Below, piece after piece: positions 45,097-53,035 of a stretch of 64,000 bases of DNA. Where the stretch lies: positions 1 to 64,000 of the forward strand of contig NZ_JACHJN010000016.1 in the NCBI RefSeq assembly GCF_014203665.1, written 5' to 3'. The DNA is from Saccharothrix tamanrassetensis. GTDB taxonomy: Bacteria; Actinomycetota; Actinomycetes; Mycobacteriales; Pseudonocardiaceae. The position numbers and the translations under genes were made by a program. The notes under the pieces were generated by a model. It ran no database searches. It was not told where the DNA came from and saw nothing but the letters and a program-made list of their open reading frames with translations. Every line of letters begins with the position of its first letter. The first letter of the stretch is position 1.

Positions 45097-45169
45097 CGTT
45101 CTGCTCCGCCCGCATCACCTGTCCGAACCACTCCCACCACTGTCCGGATGGGGCGGGTGCCGCCACACG

Positions 45170-45182
45170 GTCGAAGGTCCCG
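45170..45182 (-). promoter_or_regulatory. DosR/DevR-box-like site before the acg-like gene
   Basis: On the minus strand this reads within ttcgggaccttcgaccg, matching the TTSGGGAC left half of the mycobacterial DosR consensus. The 13-mer ggtcgaaggtccc recurs exactly at 45379-45391. Confidence 0.55.
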
Positions 45183-45377
45183 AACAGGTCGGGATGGCGT
45201 TGGGACGGGCGAGAGGGGTTCGGGCAGGTCCTGACCCGGCGTGGCTCGGGTTCCGGCACCACGGCCGCTAACTGCGTGTCGGACACAGCCCAGGCCACCT
45301 GCCTTGCCCACAACGGCGGCAAGTCGCGCTTCTCGCCGGCAGTCGTCGCCGGGCCGGCGCACCGGCCTGGCTGCTCA

Positions 45378-45391
45378 GGGTCGAAGGTCCC
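45378..45391. promoter_or_regulatory. DosR/DevR-box-like site before USP gene 2
   Basis: gggtcgaaggtccc is a partial palindrome of DosR type, ending 77 bp before ATG 45468. The 371-bp divergent gap (45097-45467) holds this and the site at 45170 and no gene. Confidence 0.55.
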
Positions 45392-45467
45392 TGCCCACGG
45401 AGGACCGCCGCCACTGATCGCGGCGTTCGCCGGCGGGGACGCTGGAGGCGGCCACCGAGGAGGAGAC

Positions 45468-45956
45468 ATGGACGGCAGGATCGTGGTGGGCGTGGACGGA
45501 TCGCCCTCCAGCCGGAGCGCGCTGCGATGGGCTGTCGAGGAAGCCGGGTTCCGGAGGACCGAAGTCGAGGCCGTTCTCGTCTGGCACGTGGACAACGGCA
45601 TGGTCATCGGACCGATTTCCGCCGACCTGGCCGCCGGAACGGACCCGGAGAGGGCGTGCGACGACTGGCGCGCGGTGCTGGACGACGTGGTCGCGGAGAT
45701 CGGCGCGGAGACCGGCGCCGAAATCCGGACCGTGCTCGCCGAGGGTGACCCCCGCGAGGTGCTGACCAAGGCGTCGGCGGACGCGGCGCTGCTGGTGGTC
45801 GGCACCCGGGGTGTCGGTCTGATCCGCGAGGTGCTGCTGGGCTCGGTCAGCTCCTACTGCGTGCACCACGCGCACTGCCCGGTCGTCGTGATCCGCGAGC
45901 CGAAGCCCGAGCGCACCGAACCGAAGCCGGTCCTGACCCCCGGACCGCTGCTGTGA
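45468..45956 (+). CDS. Universal stress protein (single USP domain)
   Basis: This 162-residue USP starts MDGRIVVGVDGSPSSRSALRWAVEEAG and has LLVVGTRGVGLIREVLLGSVSSYCVHHAHCPVVVI, the ATP-binding motif. It is a paralogue of the protein at 41771, with an added Pro-rich acidic tail (about 15 residues). GAGGAGGA lies 5 nt before ATG 45468. It leads a run USP-USP-CBS-ATPase on the plus strand. Confidence 0.9.
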   Translation: MDGRIVVGVDGSPSSRSALRWAVEEAGFRRTEVEAVLVWHVDNGMVIGPISADLAAGTDPERACDDWRAVLDDVVAEIGAETGAEIRTVLAEGDPREVLTKASADAALLVVGTRGVGLIREVLLGSVSSYCVHHAHCPVVVIREPKPERTEPKPVLTPGPLL

Positions 45957-46137
45957 CCGCGCACCTCGCCGACGACTGCGGCCGGCGCGGCGTGAAGGCC
46001 CTGGTCGTCATCACCTCCGCCGTGCCGGTCGAGCGCGCGGCGTGGCTGCGCCGGCCCGCACCCGCTCGCGGTGGACGCCAGGGTGCGCGTCCGCCCAGGC
46101 AGCCGAAGATCGTCACCGAACCGAACGAGGTGGAGTC

Positions 46138-46611
46138 ATGAACGCAGGTCCGATCGTGGTCGGAGTCGACGGCACGCCCGCAGGTGGGCGCGCGTTGCGC
46201 TGGGCCATGGACGAGGCGACGCTGCGGAACGTCCCGCTGCACGTGGTCCACGCCTACCAGCACGAGGCGATGACGGACTGGACGATGACGAGTGAGCAGG
46301 ACACGCAGGCCCGCGCGGAGTCGCTCGTGGAGGACGCCCTGCGCGCGGCGGCGGTGGGTCGGTCGGAGCTTCCGCAGGTCGTCCGCCGGTGCGTGCGGGG
46401 GCCCGCTGCCGAGGCGCTGGAGGCGCAGGCACGAGGCGCGTCGATGCTCGTCGTGGCAGCGCACAACGGGAGTCGGCTGCTCCGGGCCGTGCTGGGCAGC
46501 ACGAGCGCGCACTGCGTGCGACACGCGACCGTGCCGGTGGTCGTGCTGCCGCCGGAACAGGAGCAGGACGGCGAGGCCACGGTCGGCTCGGCCCGGGAGG
46601 GGGAGCGATGA
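46138..46611 (+). CDS. Universal stress protein, divergent type
   Basis: The 157-residue protein starts MNAGPIVVGVDGTPAGGRALRWAMDEA. The ATP motif is altered: LVVAAHNGSRLLRAVLGSTSAHCVRHATVPVVVL has A-A-H-N-G in place of G-x-H/R-G. Nucleotide binding may be weaker. GAGGTGGAG precedes ATG 46138, and its stop overlaps the next gene (ATGA at 46608-46611), so USP and CBS proteins are coupled. Confidence 0.88.
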   Translation: MNAGPIVVGVDGTPAGGRALRWAMDEATLRNVPLHVVHAYQHEAMTDWTMTSEQDTQARAESLVEDALRAAAVGRSELPQVVRRCVRGPAAEALEAQARGASMLVVAAHNGSRLLRAVLGSTSAHCVRHATVPVVVLPPEQEQDGEATVGSAREGER

Positions 46612-47102
46612 GGGTCCGGGACGTCATGACCCGCGACGTGGTGACCGTGTCGCCGGACTCCCCGGTGCGTGACGCGGCGGTGCTGCCGGCCCCCAAGGGG
46701 TTCACCACCCTGCCGGTGGTCGATGAGTGGGGGGAACCGGTCGGTGTGATCACCGAGGCCGACGCCTTGCGCGACCGGCTGCCGGTCGACCCACGATCGC
46801 TCGTGCACGGGGAAGCCCCGCACGGACGTCCGGTTCCGCGTCGGACCGTTGCCGAGGTGATGAGCGAGCCGGCGGTCGGCGCGTCACCCGACATGGACGT
46901 CGCCGAGCCGGCCCGGCAGATGCTGGAACACGGCGCGCGCAGCGCGTGCGTGCTGGACGGCCGGCGGCTGGTCGGTGTCGTCACCCGTCGCGACATGCTG
47001 CGAGCGATCAGCCGCGACGAACGCGACCGGCATGTCGCCGCGGTCCCCGGCGTGGTGGATGTCGGTTTCCCGGAGGCGGGCCATGCCGTCGGCCACGGCT
47101 GA
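46608..47102 (+). CDS. Two-CBS-domain protein
   Basis: This 164-residue protein is a tandem CBS pair: MRVRDVMTRDVVTVSPDSPVRDAA and LPVVDEWGEPVGVITEADALRDR form the first, TVAEVMSEPAVGASPDMDVAEPARQMLEHGARSACVLDGRRLVGVVTRRDMLRA the second. Such pairs bind adenosyl ligands. Hypoxic-response protein 1 of the mycobacterial DosR regulon is of this type. The gene overlaps the P-type ATPase start by 20 bp. Confidence 0.88.
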   Translation: MRVRDVMTRDVVTVSPDSPVRDAAVLPAPKGFTTLPVVDEWGEPVGVITEADALRDRLPVDPRSLVHGEAPHGRPVPRRTVAEVMSEPAVGASPDMDVAEPARQMLEHGARSACVLDGRRLVGVVTRRDMLRAISRDERDRHVAAVPGVVDVGFPEAGHAVGHG

Positions 47103-49668
47103 ACGCGACGTCGCACCACACGGCCTGCCGGTCCACGAGGTCGTGCTGATCGCCGAGACCGACGCGGACACCGGCCTGTCCGGCGCCACGGCCGGCGAAC
47201 GGCTGGCCACGTCGGGGCCGAACAGGCTGCCCGAGCGTCGCGGCCCGGGCCGGCTGCGGCGGATGCTCGGCCAGTTCCACAACCCGTTGATCTACGTGCT
47301 GCTGGGTGCGGCGGCGCTGACCGCCGTCCTGGGCGAGGTGGTCGATGCCTCCGTGGTGCTCGGCGTCGTCCTGGTCAACGCCATCGTCGGCTACCTCCAG
47401 GAAGTGCGGGCCGAACGCGCGCTCGACGCCCTGGAGGCGATGGTCCGCACCGAGGCGACCGTGATCCGCGACGGGACGGCTGTCCGGGTCACGTCCGAGG
47501 AGTTGGTGCCCGGCGACCTGGTGGTGCTGGAGGAGGGCGACCAGGTGCCCGCCGACCTGCGGCTGGTGCGCACGCGCGAACTGCGCGTCGACGAGTCCGC
47601 GTTGACCGGCGAGTCCCAGCCGGTGGCCAAGGACCCGCTGCCGGTCCCGCACGACACGGCGTTGGCCGACCGCACGAACATGGCCTACTCGGGCACGCTC
47701 GTCACCACCGGCGGCGGACGAGGAGTGGTCGTGGCCACCGGCGCGGACACCGAGATCGGCCACGTGCACCGGCTCGTCGGCAGCACCAGGGCCGTGCAGA
47801 CACCGTTGACGCGCAAACTGGCCAGGTTCAGCAAGGCGCTGACGGTGGTGATCATGGGGCTGGCGGTCGTCAGCGTCGTCATCGGCGTGCTGCGCGGCGA
47901 GCCGTTCGCCGACATGGTGACCGCCGCCGTCGCCCTCGCCGTGGGCGCGATCCCCGAAGGGCTGCCCGCCGCGGTCACCGTGACGCTGGCGATCGGTGTC
48001 GCCCGGATGGCCCGCCGCAACGCCGTGATCCGCCGCCTGCCCGCCGTGGAAACCCTCGGCAGCACGACCCTCGTCTGCACCGACAAGACCGGCACGCTCA
48101 CCGCCAACGCCATGACCGTGCGCCAGGTCGTCGCCGGCGGTGACCGGTGGGAGGTCGACGGCATCGGCTACTCGCCGCTGGGGGAGCACCCGCCGGCGCC
48201 GGACGCCGTGCGCGAGGTCCTGCTGGCCGGGCTGGCGTGCAACGACGCCGACGTGGTGCTCCACGAGGACCGCTGGACCGCTGTCGGCGACCCCACCGAA
48301 GCCGCGCTGGTCGTGTCCGCCCGCAAGGCCGGCTTGACGTCGGACGACGTCCCCGAGCGCGTCGACGAGCTGCCGTTCACCTCGCAACGCCGATTCATGG
48401 CCACCCGCCACGTCGGTGGCGTGGTCTACCTCAAGGGAGCGGTCGAGAGGATCTCCGGGTTCACCGGTTCCACCGATCGCCCGGAAGCCGAAGCACTGGC
48501 CGGACAGGGGCTGCGCGTGCTCGCGTTCGCCCGCGCACGGGTGCCCGAGGACGTGCCGCTCACCGAGGACGCCCTGCACGGGGCGGTGCTGCTCGGCCTC
48601 CAGGCGATGCACGACCCGCCGCGCCCGGAGGCGCTGGAGGCGGTCCGGGCCTGCCAGGACGCGGGCATCGAGGTCCGGATGATCACCGGCGACCACTTCG
48701 GCACCGCCCGCGCGATCGCCGACCGCTTCGCCCTGGCCGACGGAGCCGTGCACGCCCGCGTGTCGCCGGAGGAGAAGCTGAAGCTGGTCAAGGAGTTCCA
48801 GGCGGCCGGGAACGTCGTGGCGATGACCGGGGACGGCGTCAACGACGCCCCCGCGCTGCGCCGGGCCGACATCGGCGTCGCCATGGGCCGCAGCGGCACC
48901 GAGGTCGCCAAGCAGGCCGCCGACATGGTGCTCACCGACGACAACTTCTCGTCCATCCGCGCGGCGGTGGAAGAGGGCCGGGCGGTGTTCGACAACCTGC
49001 GCAAGTTCATCATCTGGACCCTGCCGACCAACATGGCCGAGGGCCTGGTCATCCTCACCGCGATCCTGCTCGGCACCGCGCTGCCGATCCTGCCCGTGCA
49101 GATCCTGTGGATCAACATGACCACCGCCGTCGCCCTGGGCCTGACCCTGGCCTTCGAACCGCGGGAACCGGAGGTCATGCGCCGCCCGCCGCTACCGCCG
49201 TCGCTGCCACTGCTCACCCGCGCGTTGGTGCACCGCATCCTGCTGGTGTCCGCGGTGCTGCTGGCCGGGTCGTTCGCCGCGTTCCACCTCAGCGGCGGGC
49301 CGCTGGACGAGGCGCGGACGGTGGCGGTGAACGTCTTCGTGGCCGCCCAGATCGCGTACCTGTTCAACTGCCGATCGCTGGAACAGCTCCGGCCGCGAGT
49401 CGGCCTGCGGCGCAACCCCTGGCTGCTGGTCGGCGTCACCGTGACCATCGCCCTGCAACTCGCGTTCACCTACCTACCCGCGATGAACACCCTGTTCCAC
49501 ACCGCGCCGATCGGCTGGAGTGCTTGGGCGGCCGTGGTGGCGCTGGCGGTGGTCGCGTACGGCGTGGTCGAGCTGGAGAAGTGGTGGCGCCGTCGGATCA
49601 AGGGCCGGGCAGAGCCCGCTCTCGGCGCACCATCCGCTCCTGAGGCACGTGACGAGTCGGCGGTGTAG
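47083..49668 (+). CDS. P-type cation-transporting ATPase (P2-type, CtpF-like)
   Basis: This 861-residue ATPase has an N-terminal cation-ATPase segment (LSGATAGERLATSGPNRLPE), the actuator TGES loop (DESALTGESQPV), PEGLP in TM4 (VGAIPEGLPAAVTVTLAIG), the phosphorylation motif CTDKTGTLT and the hinge MTGDGVNDAPALRRADIGVAMG. The C-terminal membrane part has six helices. PEGLP is typical of Ca2+/Mn2+-type P2 pumps; CtpF (Rv1997), a DosR-regulon gene, is the nearest recalled relative. GGAGG lies 6 nt before ATG 47083. Confidence 0.9.
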   Translation: MPSATAERDVAPHGLPVHEVVLIAETDADTGLSGATAGERLATSGPNRLPERRGPGRLRRMLGQFHNPLIYVLLGAAALTAVLGEVVDASVVLGVVLVNAIVGYLQEVRAERALDALEAMVRTEATVIRDGTAVRVTSEELVPGDLVVLEEGDQVPADLRLVRTRELRVDESALTGESQPVAKDPLPVPHDTALADRTNMAYSGTLVTTGGGRGVVVATGADTEIGHVHRLVGSTRAVQTPLTRKLARFSKALTVVIMGLAVVSVVIGVLRGEPFADMVTAAVALAVGAIPEGLPAAVTVTLAIGVARMARRNAVIRRLPAVETLGSTTLVCTDKTGTLTANAMTVRQVVAGGDRWEVDGIGYSPLGEHPPAPDAVREVLLAGLACNDADVVLHEDRWTAVGDPTEAALVVSARKAGLTSDDVPERVDELPFTSQRRFMATRHVGGVVYLKGAVERISGFTGSTDRPEAEALAGQGLRVLAFARARVPEDVPLTEDALHGAVLLGLQAMHDPPRPEALEAVRACQDAGIEVRMITGDHFGTARAIADRFALADGAVHARVSPEEKLKLVKEFQAAGNVVAMTGDGVNDAPALRRADIGVAMGRSGTEVAKQAADMVLTDDNFSSIRAAVEEGRAVFDNLRKFIIWTLPTNMAEGLVILTAILLGTALPILPVQILWINMTTAVALGLTLAFEPREPEVMRRPPLPPSLPLLTRALVHRILLVSAVLLAGSFAAFHLSGGPLDEARTVAVNVFVAAQIAYLFNCRSLEQLRPRVGLRRNPWLLVGVTVTIALQLAFTYLPAMNTLFHTAPIGWSAWAAVVALAVVAYGVVELEKWWRRRIKGRAEPALGAPSAPEARDESAV

Positions 49669-49834
49669 CGCGGACCGAACAGGACTTCCGCGATGTGACC
49701 ACGCGGGCGGCCGGAGGTGGGTCACCCGATGGTGTCCTCCTGTGCGGCACCGACATGTGCCATGTCGGTTGAGGTATCCCCGTGATGACCGGGCAACAGA
49801 CCCGGGCCGACGGTAGGAAGGGTGGGAGATCGCC

Positions 49835-50263
49835 ATGATGAAGGTGTCGAAGTCATCGCTGGCCGGAGTTGCCGGTGCGGCGTGCCTGGTGCTCGCCTCG
49901 CCCTTGGTACTGGCCGGTACGTCCTTCGCCGATCAGGAAGCGGACATCACCGTCGACTCGGTGACGCTGCGATCCGACACCGACCTGAAGGTGAGTGTGA
50001 CCTACAGCTGTTCGCCGTACAACCAAGAGGACGACGACGCGGAAGGACCGATCAACAACCTGGTGGTGATCACCCACACCGCTCACGGCAACCAGTACGG
50101 CTCTACCGCCCCGGTTTGCGATGGGCGGTCCCACACCGCGGACGTCATCACGCACCACGACTGGGCCGACCACGACCCCGGCGACAACGTCACGGCCTCT
50201 GCCACCCTGGCCAACTGGTCGGGGTCTCCCGAAGCAATCGACGAGGGGAGCTTCACGCTCTGA
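49835..50263 (+). CDS. Small secreted hypothetical protein
   Basis: This 142-residue protein has a signal peptide (MMKVSKSSLAGVAGAACLVLASPLVLAG, cleavage near S-F-A). The mature domain is acidic, Thr/Asp-rich and probably all-beta, with two Cys (YSCSPY and PVCDGR) likely to form a disulfide. GGGAG precedes the tandem ATG ATG (49835 and 49838). I do not recognise a family. Confidence 0.7.
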   Translation: MMKVSKSSLAGVAGAACLVLASPLVLAGTSFADQEADITVDSVTLRSDTDLKVSVTYSCSPYNQEDDDAEGPINNLVVITHTAHGNQYGSTAPVCDGRSHTADVITHHDWADHDPGDNVTASATLANWSGSPEAIDEGSFTL

Positions 50264-50335
50264 TGCAGCCGTCCGCGACCCGGCGGCCACAGAAACCGGT
50301 GGACAACGCGCACATCCATGGTGATCGTGGGCGTC

Positions 50336-51079
50336 ATGCAACAGCAGGACATCTGGAATTCCGATGTCGCCCAACGTTATGACACGGCGGGTACCGGCAT
50401 GTTCGCGCCGGAGGTGTTGGGGCCGACCGTCGACCGCCTCGCCGAACTCGCGGGAGGTGGACCGGCGCTGGAGTTCGCCATCGGAACCGGGCGCGTGGCC
50501 GTCCCGCTCGCCGAGCGCGGCGTGTCCGTCACCGGCATCGAGTTGTCACCTCCGATGATCGACCGTCTGCGCACGAAGGCGGACGACTCGACCATCCCCG
50601 TGATCGTCGGTGACATGGCAAGTACCGTCGCCCCGGGGACATACGCGCTCGTCTACCTCGTCTACAACACGATTTCCAACCTGCAGACCCAAGCCGAGCA
50701 GGTGGCGTGCTTCCGCAACGCCGCCCGCCACCTCACACCAGGCGGCCGGTTCGTGATCGAACTCTGGGTTCCCGAGCTGCGCAAGCTCCCACCAGGACAG
50801 CAGGCCACGGTCTGGCACTCCGAACCCGGCTACATCGGCTTGGACATCTATGACGTCCTGCATCAGCACGTCGTCTCGCACCACTTCTCGTTCGACGAGA
50901 GCGGGCAAGCTCGGCTGGCCCGCAGCCCACACCGCTACATCTGGCCGGCTGAGCTCGACCTCATGGCGCAGATGGCGGGATTCGAGCTCGAGAGCAGACA
51001 CGCGGACTGGACCGGAGCCGAGTTCACCGCCGACTCGCGCTCCCACGTGTCCGTCTACCGCATCCCGCAGGACCGCTGA
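50336..51079 (+). CDS. Class I SAM-dependent methyltransferase
   Basis: The 247-residue protein has ALEFAIGTGRVAVPLAERG (motif I), VTGIELSPPMIDRLRTKA (motif II), LVYLVYNTISNLQTQ and LTPGGRFVIELWVP. It fits the small-molecule Methyltransf_25 type; the substrate is unknown. ATG 50336 (MQQQDIWNS) is preferred; an in-frame ATG at 50318 is possible. Neither has a clear ribosome site. Confidence 0.82.
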   Translation: MQQQDIWNSDVAQRYDTAGTGMFAPEVLGPTVDRLAELAGGGPALEFAIGTGRVAVPLAERGVSVTGIELSPPMIDRLRTKADDSTIPVIVGDMASTVAPGTYALVYLVYNTISNLQTQAEQVACFRNAARHLTPGGRFVIELWVPELRKLPPGQQATVWHSEPGYIGLDIYDVLHQHVVSHHFSFDESGQARLARSPHRYIWPAELDLMAQMAGFELESRHADWTGAEFTADSRSHVSVYRIPQDR

Positions 51080-51127
51080 TCCTGCCGACTGACGCGGGAC
51101 CACTGCGGCCAGAGCCGCGAACCAGAA

Positions 51128-51154
51128 CCGGTCCACGGGCTCGCAAGGGACCGG
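51128..51154. terminator. Stem-loop between converging genes
   Basis: ccggtcc (51128-51134) pairs with ggaccgg (51148-51154) across a 13-nt loop, between stop codons at 51079 and 51197. Confidence 0.45.
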
Positions 51155-51196
51155 GTCTACGAGTCGCCCGAAGAACTGCGTTCCCGATCCGGTGGT

Positions 51197-52183
51197 TCAG
51201 CGGTCGGGGAGGCGTACGTCGTCCGGGTCGCGGTCGGGGCGTAGGCCGCGCCAGGAGGGGTGTCGTAGGCGGCCGTCTGTGGTCCATTGGCGGAATTCGA
51301 TGTCGCCGACGAGGACCGGGTCGACCCAGTGGGCGTCGCGGGCGTGCTCGCGTGGGATCTGGGAGCTGAACGGGCTGGTGGTTCGCCGCAATCCCTGTAG
51401 GCGGTGTCGTAGGTCGGTGAGCGTGGTGTGGCTGAAGCCGGTGCCGACGTGTCCGATGTAGACCAGACCGGTGTCGTCGTGGGCTCCGAGCAGTAGGGAG
51501 CCGATGGTGTCGGAGCGGCGGCCTTGTCCGGGTTTCCATCCGCCGACGACGGCTTCCTGGGTGTGGCGCAGGGGTGTCTTGATCCAGGACGGTGAGCGGC
51601 GGCCGGGTTCGTAGCGGGAGTCGGTGCGTTTGCTGACGATGCCTTCGAGTCCGTACTGGGCGGCGACGTGGAGCAGGGTGGCGGGTTCGGTGTCGGGGAA
51701 ACTGGGGGGTACCTGGACGGGGTGGTTGCCCGGCAGCGACAACCCGGTCAACAGCCGGCGGCGTAGCCGGTAGGGCTCGGTGGTGAGCGGGCGGCCGTCC
51801 AGGACCAGCAGGTCGAACACGTAGTAGGCCACCGGCACCCGGTGCAGGGAACGCACGGCGGGGCTGCGCGTGCGTTGTTGCAGCAGCCCGAAGTCGGGTC
51901 GTTGGTCCGGTCCGAGGGCGACGATCTCCCCGTCGAGCACGATGGTGCGTTCGTGCAGCAGATCGGACAGGATCCGCAACTCCGGGAACCGGTCGACCAG
52001 GTTGAGCCGGTTTCGGCTGAGCAGCCGCACGGTGTGCCCGCTGCAGTGCGCCACCGCCCGGTACCCGTCCCACTTGAACTCCGCACTCCACCCCGCCCCG
52101 ACCGGAGGCTCACCGGCCGTGGCCAGCATCGGCTCGATGACCAGCGGCTCACCGCCGGCCGCCGCTCGGGCCGCGTGTCCCAT
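51197..52183 (-). CDS. Stand-alone ATP-dependent DNA ligase (LigD-ligase/LigC type)
   Basis: This 328-residue ligase has an adenylation domain with the nucleotidyl Lys in FKWDGYRAV, then RLLSRNRLNLVDRFPEL, VLDGEIVAL, YYVFDLLVLDG, EGIVSKRTDSRYEPGRRSPSWIKTP, and an OB-fold with VVGGWKPGQGRRSDTIGSLLLGAHD. It has no polymerase, nuclease or zinc-finger module. Such ligases work in Ku-dependent end joining or base repair; no ku gene is near. GGGAGG sits 8 nt before ATG 52183, which decides it over GTG 52255. Confidence 0.88.
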   Translation of the reverse strand: MGHAARAAAGGEPLVIEPMLATAGEPPVGAGWSAEFKWDGYRAVAHCSGHTVRLLSRNRLNLVDRFPELRILSDLLHERTIVLDGEIVALGPDQRPDFGLLQQRTRSPAVRSLHRVPVAYYVFDLLVLDGRPLTTEPYRLRRRLLTGLSLPGNHPVQVPPSFPDTEPATLLHVAAQYGLEGIVSKRTDSRYEPGRRSPSWIKTPLRHTQEAVVGGWKPGQGRRSDTIGSLLLGAHDDTGLVYIGHVGTGFSHTTLTDLRHRLQGLRRTTSPFSSQIPREHARDAHWVDPVLVGDIEFRQWTTDGRLRHPSWRGLRPDRDPDDVRLPDR

Positions 52184-52360
52184 ACCGGCCACCTCCCGCA
52201 CATCAGGCCGGTATTCATCGTCACCCGGAATCGGGACGAGGGCGACTCGGGACACCTTCGGCTACCCCGGCGTCCTGATCTCCATGAGCATGAAGGCCTG
52301 ATTCCTGGGGCAAGCCGCGGTGACCTCCGTCGCGCTGCCCGCGCGACACGGCATGGCCGG

Positions 52361-52912
52361 TCAGCCGGCGAACCTGCCGAACAGGTGCGCGGCGGGGGCG
52401 TCCGGGTCGTCGCCGTAGAAGAACTCCGCGAGCGCTCGGTGGAACTCGGCGCGATTCAGCCCGCCGGAGCCGTCCAGGTCCAACGCCTCGAAGACCGCGG
52501 CACAGTCCTCCGAGGACACATTGCCCGCCAGGCCGAAGATCTGCCCGAACTCCGCCTGGTCGACCCGGTCGTCCCCGTCGAGGTCGATCAGGTCGAAGTA
52601 GCAGTCGGCCACCGGCCCGACCTGCTGCGGGTACAGCGCGGGATCGGCCAGCGCCCGCCGGAACCCCTCGGTCATCTCCCGCAGATCGACCTTCCCGTCA
52701 CCGTCCCGGTCCATCGGTGCGATCACGTTGGCCCAGAACGCGTCCAACCCCTCGGTCAGCCGGCGGGCGGTCGTGGACTCCGGCGCGGCACCACGGGCAG
52801 CGATGTAGCGCTCGCCCATCAACCGGACATCCCCACGGGTGATCACCCCGTCGCCGTCGACGTCCGCGCCGTTGAACCACTGGCGGTACTTGAGATCCCG
52901 AACTCCAGTCAT
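52361..52912 (-). CDS. Calerythrin-like EF-hand calcium-binding protein
   Basis: The 183-residue protein has four EF-hand loops in order: DVDGDGVITRGD (near 17), DRDGDGKVDLRE (near 70), DLDGDDRVDQAE (near 111) and DLDGSGGLNRAE (near 145). All four keep acidic residues at positions 1, 3 and 12. The spacing matches calerythrin of Saccharopolyspora, a cytosolic calcium buffer or signal protein. ATG 52912 lies 8 nt after TACGTT on the minus strand (52921-52926), a leaderless-type promoter. Confidence 0.88.
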   Translation of the reverse strand: MTGVRDLKYRQWFNGADVDGDGVITRGDVRLMGERYIAARGAAPESTTARRLTEGLDAFWANVIAPMDRDGDGKVDLREMTEGFRRALADPALYPQQVGPVADCYFDLIDLDGDDRVDQAEFGQIFGLAGNVSSEDCAAVFEALDLDGSGGLNRAEFHRALAEFFYGDDPDAPAAHLFGRFAG

Positions 52913-53035
52913 GACCACGCAACGTAGTCACACTAATACGTGAGTGTCCAAGCGACGCGGCCACCGGCCAGCAGGGATCATCCATTCAGGTGGTGCCGTG
53001 GTCGACCCTGTCCGGCACGTCGGCCGTGGTGAACG

